Translations under genes and position numbers: made by a program
The notes under the pieces: generated by a model
What the model was told of the DNA's origin: nothing
Seen by the model: only the letters and a program-made list of their open reading frames with translations
Database searches by the model: none
Assembly: GCA_018881555.1 (NCBI GenBank)
Contig: JACAXG010000068.1
Location: 235,501-299,500 of the forward strand
DNA length: 64,000 nt
Source of the DNA: Amblyornis subalaris
Taxonomy: Eukaryota; Chordata; Aves; Passeriformes; Ptilonorhynchidae
Direction of reading: 5' to 3'
Shown: positions 23,792-35,547 of the stretch, one piece after another
How positions within the stretch are numbered: the stretch's first letter is position 1
Layout: the number at the start of each line of letters is the position of its first letter

Positions 23792-24317
23792 CAGTGGAAT
23801 GAAAGGAATACAGGACTGACTGGAGATTCCCAAGGCACAGCCTCGACCTGGCTTCTGCCTCTGCCCCCCTGGGGACCCCGGTTTGTCCCTCGGGAGCTCT
23901 GTGCTTTGATCTCCCACCCGCACCCCGGGCTCAGGACACTGCCCCCAGCGGGGTGACACCTGCAGGCACACATCCCTCAGGGGCTGGAAAAGGAGTGGGA
24001 TTACGGCTGGGATTTTGGCACAGAGCCTGTGGCTCTTCCCACAGGCGGTTCCAGGGCCAGCACAGCACAACCTGGGCTGCTGCTCACTCCCCCCTGCAGC
24101 AGCTACAGGAACCAGACAAGCAGCAGNAATAATAACAAAATAATACTTAATAATCCCTTCCCAAAGCAGCCCTGATTTATTCCTGCTAGGGCTTGCTTTG
24201 ACTCCTACAACCTGATCCCGAAATGCTGAAACCATGGGAACGGCCCAGATGCTACACTTTGGAACGCACAGCCACCACCATCTGCACCAGCACCAGCATC
24301 CTGCCTGGATTCAGCCT
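23792..24317. other. Unique sequence, no gene seen
   Basis: No repeat or coding feature was recognised. A short AT stretch lies at 24120-24160 ('aataataacaaaataatac'). Confidence 0.3.
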
Positions 24318-24428
24318 AATTATGGAATCATTTAGCTTGGAAAAGCCCTCTAGGACCATTGAGTCCAAACGCTTCCCCAGCACCGCCAAGCCCACACTAA
24401 CCACNTCCCCAAGTGCCACACCCACATG
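24318..24428 (-). mobile_element. CR1 fragment, older subfamily
   Basis: 'attatggaatcatttagcttgg' and 'gaccattgagtccaaacgc', then 'ccaagtgccacacccaca'. It belongs with the 16558 copy. Confidence 0.87.
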
Positions 24429-26199
24429 GAAATGATGATAAAATTATGATAAATCCAATTTCCTTTCCGCTCAGCACTGAGGAGGCAGATGAACATGTCC
24501 AGCACTGCCTCCTCGTTAAATCTGGAATTAGAAGTACCACATTCCAGTCAGTGTTGGTTATTCATTGGGNTGATTTTGGGAGCCAGAATAAGGGATGTGA
24601 GGCCAAGATGGCAAATGAGGCATAAGGAGGGGACAGGTCCTGTCTCAGTGTTCCCAGCCCAGAGCTGTGCTCCTCACCCCAGCCCACTCCTCCCTTGGGC
24701 ACCTCTGCTATGGGCTCACTCAGTCCAGCAAAGACCACAGGAAACTTTATTATCTTCTGTTTAAAGCAGTTCAGCCACTCCACCCACCCNATGGGACAAA
24801 AGGACAAACTTCTCAACAAGGAACAAAGTGACTGAGATGGCAGAACGGAGGAACGGAGTCACAGCATCAGCCGGGCAGGGAAATTGTTCTGTTGTGGTTT
24901 TTTTTTTTTCTTCCAAACCACAAAATTTCATGAACATCTGAAAGGACTGAATACCTTCTGCTCGCTCCCTGGAGGTTAGCAAGTGGGAAGGGAAAGTTTG
25001 CAAACATTTCCCAACTCTCCTACTGTTTATTCTTGGAAAAATGTCAGATGTTGAAAATAAATCTGAGCGTTCTGTGCCCGGCCACACATGGGTAATGATG
25101 CTGCTCTGCAGTGGGATGAGTGTGTGAGAGAAATGCCTCCATTTGCAGGAAATATAAGTGGGTTGGGGCTTTATAGAGGACGAGTGGGATGAGACAAAGG
25201 GATGTTTGAAAGGGCCCCGGCTGGCGGTGTGGGGACAATGTCCCTCTGGGTGGATGCTGGCTGCCAGGGCTCCGATGGGGATGTGCTGCTGGGCACAGCC
25301 AACAGCAGCCTGACTGATCCAGCGCTCAGCTCTGCCCTGTTCTCTTCCACAGCTCCTCTGCTCAATCAGTCACACTCNCACAAAGCCCAAAAATGAATTA
25401 ATTTGTCTGGGTAGAGACATCCAGACAAAAAATACAGAACGAAGCCAGGCAGCGGCGTTCCAAGGGAGAGCAAACCACGTCCCCACAGTCATCCCTCGGG
25501 TCAGCCTTCTCTTCGTGCCCGTGTCCAGCAGGAAACGCCTTCCCAACGCCGGGATGGCGGGGGCAGCTCTGCATTTTAGAGCCCCCACGGCCAACGTGGG
25601 GCTTGTCCTCCTCTCCCACGGCTGCTCAGGGGACATCCATCTATCCAACACCTTCCTGTCAGGCAGAACAAACCCCTGGGGGCTCCTGACCCCGCACACG
25701 GCAGTGTGCATCTGCACAGCNGCTCACGCCCCCCCGCCCCAATCATTTTAGGATTTGCCACTGTGGGATTTTCATCATTTTGAGCAGCTTAGACACCGGA
25801 AGGGAGCCCTGCTGCTTCCCACCACCGGCAGGATTTACAGGCAGCGGTAGGGCAAGGAAACTTTATGAGATTTATACACTTTCTTTTCTTTAAAAAGTGT
25901 CATTTTCTCTTTCCTGACCTGGTTTCCAGCCTCATATCCGCACGTGCGCTCGCAGGAACCCGGCTTGAGGATTAGAGGCAAGCACTGCCTTCAATGCCTT
26001 TATTTGATTTTAAAGGTGTTATCAGGAGCAAACCCAGCTGTCTCTCCTGAGCACCCCAGGGAAATGTGTCCATCAGGGTCCCCATGGCACCCAGGGCCAG
26101 GCACATCCCCGGAGAGCTCCTCCATGCCAGGGCAGTGACAGTGGAGATCCAGAGCTGTCACACGGGGGGAATCCAATAGATGGCTCAAAGCAAACACAC
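24429..26199. other. Unique intronic stretch
   Basis: No gene. A T-rich run ('gttgtggttttttttttttt') lies near 24893-24911. 25850-26030 is AT-richer, with 'ctttatttgattttaaaggtg'. Nothing else was recognised. Confidence 0.35.
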
Positions 26200-26640
26200 G
26201 GAATCACAGACACACAGAATGTCCTGAGCTGGGAGGGACCCACAGGATCATCCAGTCCAGCTCCCGGCCCTGCACAGACACCCCAACAATCCCACCCTGT
26301 GCATCCCTGGNAGCGTTGTCCAAACGCTCCTGGAGCTCTGGCAGCCTTGGGGCCGGGACCATTCCCTGGGGAGCCTGTTCAGTGCCTGATCACCCTCTGG
26401 GGGAAGAACCTTTCCCTGATATCCAACCCAACCCTCCCCTGGCACAGCTCCAGCCGTTCCCTGGGTCCTGTCTCTGGTCACAGAGCAGAGATCAGGGTCT
26501 GCTCCTCCTCTTCCCCTCATGATGAAGTCGTAGCCTGTGATGAGTGTCCCCTCAGTCTCCTCTTCTCCAGCTCTCAGCTGCTCCTCATGGGCTTCCCCTC
26601 CATGTCCTTGCCCATCCCCGTGTCCCTCCTTTGGACACAG
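26200..26640 (-). mobile_element. CR1 copy, younger subfamily
   Basis: 'gaatcacagacacacagaatg', 'cctgagctgggagggaccc', 'gccctgcacagacacccc', 'gggaccattccctggggagcc'. Nearly identical to the copy at 30733-31010, which points to a relatively recent source element. Confidence 0.94.
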
Positions 26641-26879
26641 GCACCCTCTGGGGCTGCCTGTGCTGCTGCCCCACCTCGGCAGCCCTGGTGACACAGGGTG
26701 GGGGTCTCGAGGGGTTTGGGGCCGTCTCTCACTCACGTGTGAGGTGCTGCTGGCTGAGTCCTGCACAGCCCAGGGAAGGGAGCTGAGACCTTCTGCTGGC
26801 CCAGGGAGGTGTGGCTGTGACCCCACACCTGCACTGGGGGTCACCAGGTGCTGGGGGTCTCTCTGGGGTCTGGGTGGGT

Positions 26880-27005
26880 TTGCAGGAACCACCTCTTCTC
26901 ATCTCTACTCTTCCTTCCGTTATTGATGTGTTTGAAAAAGCCCTTCTTGTTGTCCTTGACATCCCTGGCCAAGGACATCATCCTTGCCCTCAAGACAAGG
27001 ATTAA
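26880..27005 (-). mobile_element. CR1 ORF2 internal remnant
   Basis: Read on minus, this encodes a decayed match to the CR1 ORF2 stretch with the form 'D-x-KKGFFKYI-x-NKRK', between the endonuclease and reverse-transcriptase domains ('gacaacaagaagggcttttt' and neighbours). It lies upstream of the 26200-26640 3' part on the same strand, so both may belong to one internally deleted insertion. Confidence 0.6.
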
Positions 27006-27879
27006 ATCCAGGACAGGAGGATGAGCCTGGGACAGTGTGTGTATTCCAAACCCNCTCCTGGCAAACCTGACAGCTGCTCCTGCTGCTGCATCTCAGCTGT
27101 AAATTCCAACAAGTTCCATAAAAATGANTGGCTGGGAAGAGAACATCTCTAGGAAGGTGTTAAAGACCCTCTTGGGTAAGACTAACAGGACCACAATCCT
27201 TTTTAGACACCAGAGAAGGTACAAGGAATGAGAAAACCTTTCAGCCCAAGTTCATTGTACAGGAGAAAATCCAGAGCTCAGCCAGACATTTCCCCCTGCC
27301 CAGACTCTCCTGTGCCTGGCAGGGTGTGAGGGCTGAGCCTCTTCCCACCATCAGACATTCACATTCCATACTCATTTACATCCACCCAGATCCAGAGAGA
27401 GCTCAGTTTGTGCCAAAAACTGGCACAATTCCATGGGGAAGTCCATGAAGTGAGACCAAAAGCTGCTCTGCACAGGCTTCAGCAGCACCAGCTGCTCGTG
27501 GAACTCCAGGTTCTGCCCTGCTTTTACAAAGTCAATTAACTAGAATTAATACTAACTTCAGCNCAGCAGGATTAGTCCCTAAGGAAACACCAGGATGACT
27601 TGACTTGGTTTTATTCACCCTAAGGAAAACATTGCCAGGTGACAATGCTCAGTTAAGAAATCACTACAGAAGTGGTAGGATTTGCAAACTTCCGAAGGAT
27701 TTATAAACCCTTTGACTTTCAGGATGAGCGAAAACCACAGGTTTTAGCCACCTTGTCCAAAACACNCTGTGATCAGCATGATTCGGGGTGAAAAGTGTCC
27801 TGGGAGTTGGACCGGAGGAATTACACTTCTCCAAAATCCAGGGTACTGCACAAGTCAGTCCACCTACAACCATGACCTT
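27006..27879. other. Unique sequence, no gene seen
   Basis: Nothing beyond ordinary intronic DNA. Open frames are short. Confidence 0.3.
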
Positions 27880-28319
27880 GTAAATCGGCCCAGTTTGAGT
27901 CAGAAATGTGATTTTTGCTGGTGTGCTCTGAATGTCTTGTCACTGAACATCTGCGCGCTCACAGTTCGATTGAAAACTCAAGTTTTGATTTTTAAGAATA
28001 TCTTCTAAGTATTTCTTAATCAGGGGTCTGCTGCTTTATCTTATTTCTCATATAAAAGAAGGTTTAAAAGATCCGAAATTCCGGAAGAGATGGAATTCCC
28101 CAAATTCACAAAAAATCCGCCATTAAAAGACGCCGAAACGATCGCTCCCCGTTCTGGAAACTTCTGAAATTCCTGAGAGGTGCTTAACAACTGCAAGAAA
28201 AAAAGGCTCATGAACACCTTCTGCTCCTACCACGTGCTGTGCACTTGGAGTAGACACATTCCCAACAACATCCCATCGTGTTCGTTCCGGAGATCACCGC
28301 GCCGCTTTTGATTANGTGT
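27880..28319. promoter_or_regulatory. AT-rich flank of candidate enhancer
   Basis: Non-repetitive AT-rich sequence leading into the block at 28320, with 'aagttttgatttttaagaat' and 'tttatcttatttctcatata' (GATA-type core). Possibly part of the same element. Confidence 0.25.
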
Positions 28320-28560
28320 CAGCAATAAACTGCAGATGAACGATGGAGTTTTTTTAATGAGTTCAAAGTCCATGAAATAATTTTCTTCCCCGGGTCAATT
28401 AGAATTTCAAAGCAAAATTCCTACGGGACCAATTTATTGGGAGCGCAAAGAGGCTTTTGTTCTGCATTTCCCAGACACTCCACGGGCTGCCCGACCCTGC
28501 CTGAGTTTGGATAGCTGGGATTTCGCTTACTCAGATAAGATGCTGAATGCTCCAGCTAAA
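28320..28560. promoter_or_regulatory. Candidate enhancer with HNF4 and GATA sites
   Basis: Contains GTTCAAAGTCCA (28361-28372), a direct-repeat-1 site ending in the HNF4-specific word CAAAGTCCA, and a full GATA consensus AGATAAG (28533-28539). Further AT-rich words lie between (GTCAATTAGAATTTC, ACCAATTTATTGG). There is no repeat signature. The pairing of HNF4 and GATA suggests an endodermal (gut, liver, kidney) enhancer; this is inference from motifs only. Confidence 0.38.
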
Positions 28561-29180
28561 AGCTCTGGGGAGCAGCTTTCCCTTTCTGGCTGATCACACA
28601 GATTTTGGTGCTATTACTCACAAAAGAAAATAGATGAATGTCCTGCACAGTGAACACTTCCCAGCGACTTGTTCAAACTATCCAGGGATTTCTGCAGGCA
28701 TGTGATGTAGAAAGAGATGCTCAGTGTAGTCTGGATACAAGGAGCTCTTCCTCTTTCTGTGGGATCATTCCTGGAGTTCCTACACAGGTCACCAAGCTGC
28801 CTTTTGCAGGGATGTGGGACAGCACCCAAAGCAGAGAACATGCCCATGATTTCAGCCCCTGTGTAAGCCAAATAATCCCAGTAAGGATGACTGGAGGAGG
28901 TGGCCACAGTGACAGGATCCAAGGTGCTGCTGGATGGCTGCTGTGAGACAGCCTCCATCTCCCAAAATTCCAATTAAAACCCATCTTCCAAACCCCTCAG
29001 AGAAACATGGCAACTCCTGCTGGCACCACCAACCGCAGGAACACCCAAACTGCTGGCCCAGGGCAAACCAAGGATCCATCCCACGTGCCTCCATGGAACG
29101 GGACAATGTGTGCAGGGTGACGCTGAATATATCCAAGAATTTCACAGAGGAAGTGAAGAAACTTAATTGGGAAACATTCC
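28561..29180. other. Unique sequence, no gene seen
   Basis: No repeat family was recognised. Frames of ~100-120 codons on both strands are without domains. Confidence 0.3.
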
Positions 29181-29322
29181 CATCCTGGAAGTGCTCAAGG
29201 ACAGGCTGGACAGGGCTTGGAGCAACCTGGTGTGCCGGAAGGTGTCCCTGCCCATGGCAGGAGGTGGAATGAGATGAGCTTTAAGGTCCTTCCAACCCAA
29301 ACCATTCTGGGATTCCATGAAA
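29181..29322 (+). mobile_element. CR1 LINE 3' fragment
   Basis: 'catcctggaagtgctcaagg' to 'accattctgggattccatga'. About 140 bases with an intact 3' end. Confidence 0.9.
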
Positions 29323-30394
29323 CATGGCAGGGAAGCTGGAAGAGGTGACTGCNGCCCTCTTCATCCTGCCCTCCCCCACACCACTGCCTGACGTGAGCCC
29401 CGAGCTCCCCTTCCTGCCGCTCTTCCTTGGACTCTCACCCAGAGAGGCAGGAAAAGCCTGGGAACTGCTGGCACTGAGCTTTTTGAGAGACCTGGGCTCC
29501 AGCCTGCAGTCCCCAGCCCACAAACCTGCTTTGATTTATCCACCTACAGGCCCAGGTGCTGCTCCGGCCCATCCGATCCCAAACAACACAGCAGCAGTTC
29601 TGCTCATCCCTTCCCTGCCCAGGAGGATGCACTAAAATCAGGAACACTCACTCTTCAGAAGTTCCCAGCATGTCAGCTTCTGCAACTTCCATGATAAAAC
29701 ACAGCCCTGGACTCAACGGGAAAACAAGCCTTGGGCTCAAGTGCTGCTTGGTCCAAACCTTTCCTCAGTGGAGCGAATTCCCGTATTTCTGATTCTCTTG
29801 ATTTTCCACTCAAGGCAGCTTTATCCTTGCCCCCACCAGCACAGTTTGCCCTCTGGGGGAAGGCTGNAGCCCATGAAGTGGAGGGGGTTGAGGGGAGGCC
29901 AAGGACACTTCTGCAGCCCGGAGTGTTCCCACCGCCATGGATTTCCTTGGCACAGCAGCTGGGCACTGCCACCAGTCCTGGGCTCAGAACATTCCATGAT
30001 TCCCCAGCGTCAGACCCCTCCTGGCTCCCTCAGTGGGCACAGCAGATAGGATGGGGTTTAACTGACTCTTTGCTATGAGCTGACCCTTGCTACCCACAGG
30101 ATAATCCTGGTGGTCCTTGGGAATCCTGATGGATGTCCTGCCTCGTCCACCCCACTCAGCAGCACCTTCCAAAGCTCCTGTGCCCCACTGTGCTCACTTG
30201 GGGTGACACTTCCCAGGCTAANAGACTTTTCCCAAGGCAAAGCCACGGTTCAGCTGCATTGTTACCCAAAGCACAGGCACTATGGAAAACAATTCCACAA
30301 AGATCCCATTAAAACCAAGACAGCCTTCATTTACTGCTCTTCCCATGTCTCCCAGAAGTGAAAGACTCATGGAACCCAGTGAGTGAGTGGATTT
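29323..30394. other. Unique sequence, no gene seen
   Basis: No coding or repeat feature was recognised in this ~1 kb. Confidence 0.3.
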
Positions 30395-30540
30395 ATTAAC
30401 CCCATTTTATAAATACAGACTAACACACATTCACAATTTTATTGCAATAATGGCAATCTCTTAACCCAGGTCACTGAACATCCCCCACATGGCAGTGATG
30501 GAATTCAAACCCCTCTGATCCAGGCTGGATGCAAACTACA
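30395..30540 (-). mobile_element. MIR SINE relic
   Basis: On plus it reads as the reverse complement of a MIR core: 'aaccccattttataaatacag', then 'cttaacccaggtcactgaac', 'cagtgatggaattcaaaccc' and 'ctgatccaggctgg'. The order and spacing follow the MIR consensus I remember. MIR is ancient in amniotes and well-preserved copies in birds are uncommon. Confidence 0.55.
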
Positions 30541-30732
30541 GCTCCCAGGAGTGATGCTGGGAACTACTGACAGAGCCAGGCTGGGCTCTCCGAGATCGTA
30601 TCCTGNAGGAGCTGAGAAAGGAGGGGTTGGGCACAGCAAAACATTTGGACATTCCCTCTGAATATGGCCGTGGACTTTTTAAGGAATTCTCCTTCTCTGT
30701 GAGTCAGCATAGATGCAGAAGGAATCAAAGAA

Positions 30733-31010
30733 AAATCATGGAATCTCCTGAGCTGGGAGGGACCCTCAAGGATCATCCAGTCCAGCTCCCGGCCCTGCAC
30801 AGACACCCCAACAATCCCACCCTGTGCATCCCTGGGAGCATTGTCCAAACGCTCCTGGAGCTCTGGCAGCCTTGGGGCCGGGACCATTCCCTGGGGAGCC
30901 TGTTCAGTGCCTGATCACCCTCTGGGGAGAGAACCTTTCCCTGATATCCAACCTGACCCTCCCCTGGCACAGCTCCAGCCGTTCCCTGGGTCCTGTCCCT
31001 GCTCACCAGG
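30733..31010 (-). mobile_element. CR1 copy, younger subfamily
   Basis: 'aaatcatggaatctcctgag' through 'ttccctgggtcctgtccctgc'. Differs from the 26200 copy at only a handful of positions over ~260 bases. Confidence 0.94.
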
Positions 31011-32064
31011 GCCCATCCCTGTGAAATCCTCTGCTCCACGCCAAGAAGGGGCAGCTGAGGAGGTGCTCAGTACCCTGGTGCTGGTCCAGGCCATCAGTGG
31101 ATTATTTGTTTAAATCTGAGCCCACGAGCAGCCTCATCAGATGCAACAGGACACCCCTCCAGCTTAAGTGTTTTGCTGGACCAGCTCCCTGGTATAAAAC
31201 ACAAAGCCAGGGGCTCTGTGCAGAATACAGAGGGATTTTGATTAAATTNTTCTGACGGGGAAGGCGGGAGGGAGAAATGCAGCCTTTATTGAACACCCTC
31301 CTCAGTTTACAATTTATATTCCAAAAAGCTGAGAGCTGTGGCCTTTAAGGCAGGAAGGAGGAGATGGGCATCGCCCACAGCATNTGTCCTCCTCTGCCCA
31401 CCACGCTGTGCTGACACGGCATCTACAGAGGAATCAACCTTATCTTATCTCTGCACTCCAAAAGGGAAAAATGGCAGGATTGTGCTTCCTCAAAAGAGGG
31501 ACAAGACTGTGTGACTTGGGCTTTCTCACTGATTTCGGATGCCCCAAAGGACCAGCACAGAGCTGGTCCTTGAGCTGCTGCCTCCCAGGAGCAGCTCCTG
31601 CATCCCACTGAGCGCATCCAGCCGGGGAGAACCACCTCCAGATCCAAGCAAACCTCACCTGGAGCCACGCAAAGGACATGGGAAAGATTCTGTGTGGAAT
31701 AAGGGGGTTTCTGCCCCCTTTGGAGGTGCTGAATTTGCCCAGCGGGCAGGAAGGCAGAGCGGGATTATCCCAATTTATCCCCAGCTCTCTCCGTCCCAGC
31801 CCTCCTGCTATGAATCAACCCCCTGAAATCCTCCACAGACAGAGCTGGCTGCACAGCTACGTGCCTGTAATGACCAAAATGATTATTTATTTCTCCCTCA
31901 GCCTGCAGAGCTTCAAAGATTCCAGCTATGGTGGTGACCTGGGAGCGACCTGCCATCAGCACTGCTGCCAGCCCTGCGGGGACTGCCCCAAAAGCAAGGG
32001 CTTTGCTCAAAGCTTCAACTAACCCTGTGCCAAAACCCCCTCGTATTTCCCCCCAAATCGTGAA
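31011..32064. other. Unique sequence, no gene seen
   Basis: Ordinary intronic DNA. A GC-poor patch near 31300-31330 is not otherwise notable. Confidence 0.3.
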
Positions 32065-32165
32065 CTCATAGAATGGGTTGGAAGGGATCTTAAAGANCAT
32101 CCCATTCCACCCCCTGCCACAGGCAGGGACACCTTCCACCAGAGCTGTCCAACCTGGCCTTGAAA
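32065..32165 (-). mobile_element. CR1 3' terminus
   Basis: 'catagaatgggttggaaggg' to 'gtccaacctggccttgaaaa'. ~100 bases with a small internal deletion compared with other copies. Confidence 0.9.
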
Positions 32166-32696
32166 ATCAAGTCATGGAGACTGCTACTCAAAAACATGCC
32201 AAATCAGCAGTGCTGGGAACTCCCAGCTTCCATAAGATGGCAACTTCCTCCTGCACGTTCCCACCAGGAATTCCAGAGGTTTTTTTACCAGCAGCTGGTT
32301 TGGAGGGGGTTTGGCTGCTGCCTGCTTTGAACACACTGTGGCTGTGGCTGGTCAGCACTGAAGTGGGAACCAAGCTCTGCACATCANTAACACCCTGTTT
32401 CCCCAAACGTGGCTGCTCTGAATTCACGTGTCTCCCAGTTCTCCATTCATCCCAAGCCACCTTCTGCATCATTTCACCTTGCTGGGGTTTCACCCCAGCT
32501 GGCAACTCAGNCCCACACAGCTGCTCCCTTGCTTCCCCTGGGTGGGATGTGGGAGGGAGCTGGAAGNGTAAAAATGAGAGAGCTGGGTTGGGATAAAGAC
32601 AGTTTAATAAGGAAAACAAAATCTGTGCATGCAAGCAAAGCAAAACAAGGAATTCATTTTGCTCTTCCCATGGGCAGGCAGGTTTCAGAACCACTA
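32166..32696. other. Unique sequence, no gene seen
   Basis: No feature was recognised. Frames run through Ns. Confidence 0.3.
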
Positions 32697-32838
32697 TAGA
32701 ATCATGGAATGGTTTGAGTTGGAAAGGACCTTAAAGTCATCCAGTTCCACCCCCTGCTATGGGCAGGGACACCTTCCACTAGACCAGGATGATCCAAGCC
32801 TTGTCCAATCTGGCCTTGGACACTTCCAGGGCATCCCT
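32697..32838 (-). mobile_element. CR1 3' terminus
   Basis: 'tagaatcatggaatggtttg' to 'ttggacacttccagggcatc'. 5'-truncated. Confidence 0.92.
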
Positions 32839-34729
32839 GGGCTCCGTCACACCTAAGGGTGACTTGGGAAGACAAACACCATCACTCCAAACGTCACCCT
32901 TCCTTCTTCCCCCAGCTTTACATGCCGAGCACAGGGTCTGGAATATCCCCGGGATCAGNTGGGGTCAGCCGTCCCCTCCCAACTCCTCGTGCCCCCCCAG
33001 CTACTCCACCGGTGGGGCGAGGAGCAGAACAGACCTCAACACCCCTGGAACACCTGCGCTGCTTCCAGCACGAATCCAAACCGGCTCCTGGGAGGAAAAC
33101 GAACGCCATCCCAGCCCAAACCCGCGCCGCGCACGGGGGTCCTGCCCACCACCCCAGAGCCGGGGCCAGCGCCTGGCCGGCACAGCGGCTCCCGCCGGGA
33201 TGCGCGCCCAGGGCCCGGCTCAGCCCAGCCCCCGCGTGCCCCGGGCGGGGGTTTGAGCTCCGCAGGGCCTTCTGGAAGCGGGGCCCGGGCAGCTGCCCCA
33301 GCCCCTGCTCCTCCATCAGCTGCTGGCGACTGCAGGGCACTGCCACCCTGCCAGGGAGGGCACGTCCCACCCGGGCAAGGTTCTACANAGCTCAACCAGT
33401 GAACAGCAAAGCCACGGCNGGGGCTGCTCAGTGCTTCCTTTTTNGTTCTGGCCCCATTTCCGTGCAGGTTTGTGCCCTGTAACACACCTGCACGCTGTCC
33501 TTTTAAACGCCATCCACGTTCTGGGGCTGGGGGGAGGACAAAAAGTGTCTGTTTCCTTCAGGAAATGAAGAGGCTACTTTGGCATGGAGCAGGAACGTTG
33601 TTCCCCTCCAAATCCACTCCTGAGCCTTCCTGCCTATGCACACACACGGACAGGGAGCTCTGAGAGGAGCTGTGTGGTCTCAGCAATCCTCTGCCTCCAA
33701 ACAGGTCAGAAATATTCCTCAGGAGCAAAGGCAGCAGCNAGAGACGCTGATTACACCAAGAAACTAATAAAGAAAACCTTTCCCAGATCACAAAGGCTGT
33801 GACTCAGAGGCAAAGCTAAGCTTTGGGATTATCCCACTTACGGCTTCAGAGGAAAATTCAATTAAATGAGAGCCTGCCCTGAGTGCCCCCTTAGCTGGGA
33901 TGCAGTGGGCACACCAAGGAGGGCCCGTCTGGTGTGACTTGGGGAGGGGAGTAGGGAGGAAAAGTGTCCAGGGATGGGAGATGGGAGATGTAGGACCTAG
34001 AGCAGGTACTGGAGCAGCTGGAACCATTAAACAGGAGGCAATTTAAAAGTAAGGAATTACGAGATAGACAAGGAGAATTTAGAAAAACAAAGCCCATAAA
34101 TGAATTCCTTTCCAAAGAGAGGGTGAGACAGGGTTAGCAGCAAGTGGTCCCCACAAGGTGAGCTACAAATCCCACTTGGTTTGAGCAGCACTGGGAAGCA
34201 GGAAGCTGGAGAGCCAATGCAGTGGCACTGGCACTTGAACTGCCTGTGGGACCCACAGGGTCAGGTCCACCAGGTACCTGACTCCCACCTGGAAACCCGT
34301 GGGGAGACTGGCTCTAAACACATCCATGCCAGACAGATGAAAATACNGAAGTTTAAATTGCAGACACGAAAAGCACGTTGGCACGTGACAGGGGGGCTCC
34401 TCGTTATGCAAATACATGCAATACTCTAGAAAATTAAAAAATAAAATAACAAACCCAACAGGCTACTGCAGCATTCAAGACCAAATTCTTGCTGGTCACT
34501 GACTGCTGCCTGCTCAAAGGCCAGGCAGCCTTTGTTAACCACCAACTGCAGCAGAAAACTCCAGNGACAGCAGAGCTGAAGAGCTGAAATAAATCTCAGA
34601 GACTTTCCAGGCAAGGCAGTGAAACAGCAGGGTTTGCAGCAAGCTGGGATGCCTGGGGAGAGCAGGGGGAAGGACGCTCAGGAATTGGCTGGGCAAGCTG
34701 TAACTACACTGAACGGATCAGCTCGGGTT
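32839..34729. other. Unique sequence with GC-rich core
   Basis: 33090-33320 is GC-rich with many CpGs and could be a small island, but it shows no clear splice or TATA signals. Frames of 150-207 codons across it are Arg/Pro/Gly/Ala-rich in every phase, as expected of GC-rich non-coding DNA. 34020-34480 is AT-richer, with ATGCAAAT near 34404. Confidence 0.35.
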
Positions 34730-34990
34730 AGCACAGCTCGAGTCGATACCCAAGCCTTCAGATTTAGACTTTCAATCAAGTGCTTAATTAACAGGGCCTA
34801 GAAAAGCAGGGTTCTGAAATTTAATGAGACACTCAGCGCAGAGCTAAGTGCTTCAGATATCCAAGCTTTCAAAAAACATGAGAGAGCGATAAAAGAAAGT
34901 GAAGACTATGCAAATATAACCCCTCTTTGGGTCGGCTGGGAGGTTTGCTGCAAAGAAATGAGGAGGCTCCAATGCTGGAATGGCTCTGAG
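34730..34990. promoter_or_regulatory. Candidate conserved block with octamer
   Basis: Contains the POU octamer ATGCAAAT (34908-34915), an NKX2-type TCAAGTG (34776-34782) and TTAATTAA (34784-34791) close together, plus 'gagcgataaaag'. No repeat similarity. It looks like a constrained enhancer; conservation is untested. Confidence 0.32.
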
Positions 34991-35547
34991 ACAGTGAGGG
35001 GAATATTGATTAAGGGGCTTGATCCTCAATGGCTTCAGCTTCTCTGATTTCAAGAGGATATCCCAGATTTCCATCTGCTATAGGGAGAGCTGCCTCCTGC
35101 AGGTCACTTCCCTGGGCTCCTCACCTGCAGGCTCCTCTCAGGGGAACCAGGTTGGAGGAGATGGAAGTGGCCAACAGCTGTGGTGGGAATTTCAGCAAAG
35201 TTTCAGAAAACTGAGCCANTCTGGGTCTCTCCTTTTCTCCCCTGAATATTCAGATAGCAGGATCAGAAAGCAAAATGCCCAAGCAGAGCTGGAGCTGCCC
35301 TCAGTGACGGGAGCCGTGCCAGGAAAGCACCAGGAGCAAGACTTGGGGAGATGGACTTCAGATCCACATGAACCCTGTGTGCACCTGCCTTTTGCCTGAT
35401 CCTGGGCTGGCCTTGCCAGAAGGGGTTCATGGGNCACGTCTGGAGAGCTTGGTGAGGCAGCAGATCAGATCAGACCTCGCTGGGCACTGCTCTGTGCAGG
35501 GCATCACACCCTCTGAAAGGCTGAGGGGGTGACTGGGGGGTAAATCC
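34991..35547. other. Unique sequence, no gene seen
   Basis: No feature was recognised. Confidence 0.3.

Noticed and set aside
32859..33482. 207-codon and 150-codon frames on both strands over a GC-rich patch
   Set aside because: All phases are open because stop codons are rare in GC-rich DNA. The peptides are Arg/Pro/Ala/Gly-rich and mutually overlapping, with Ns.
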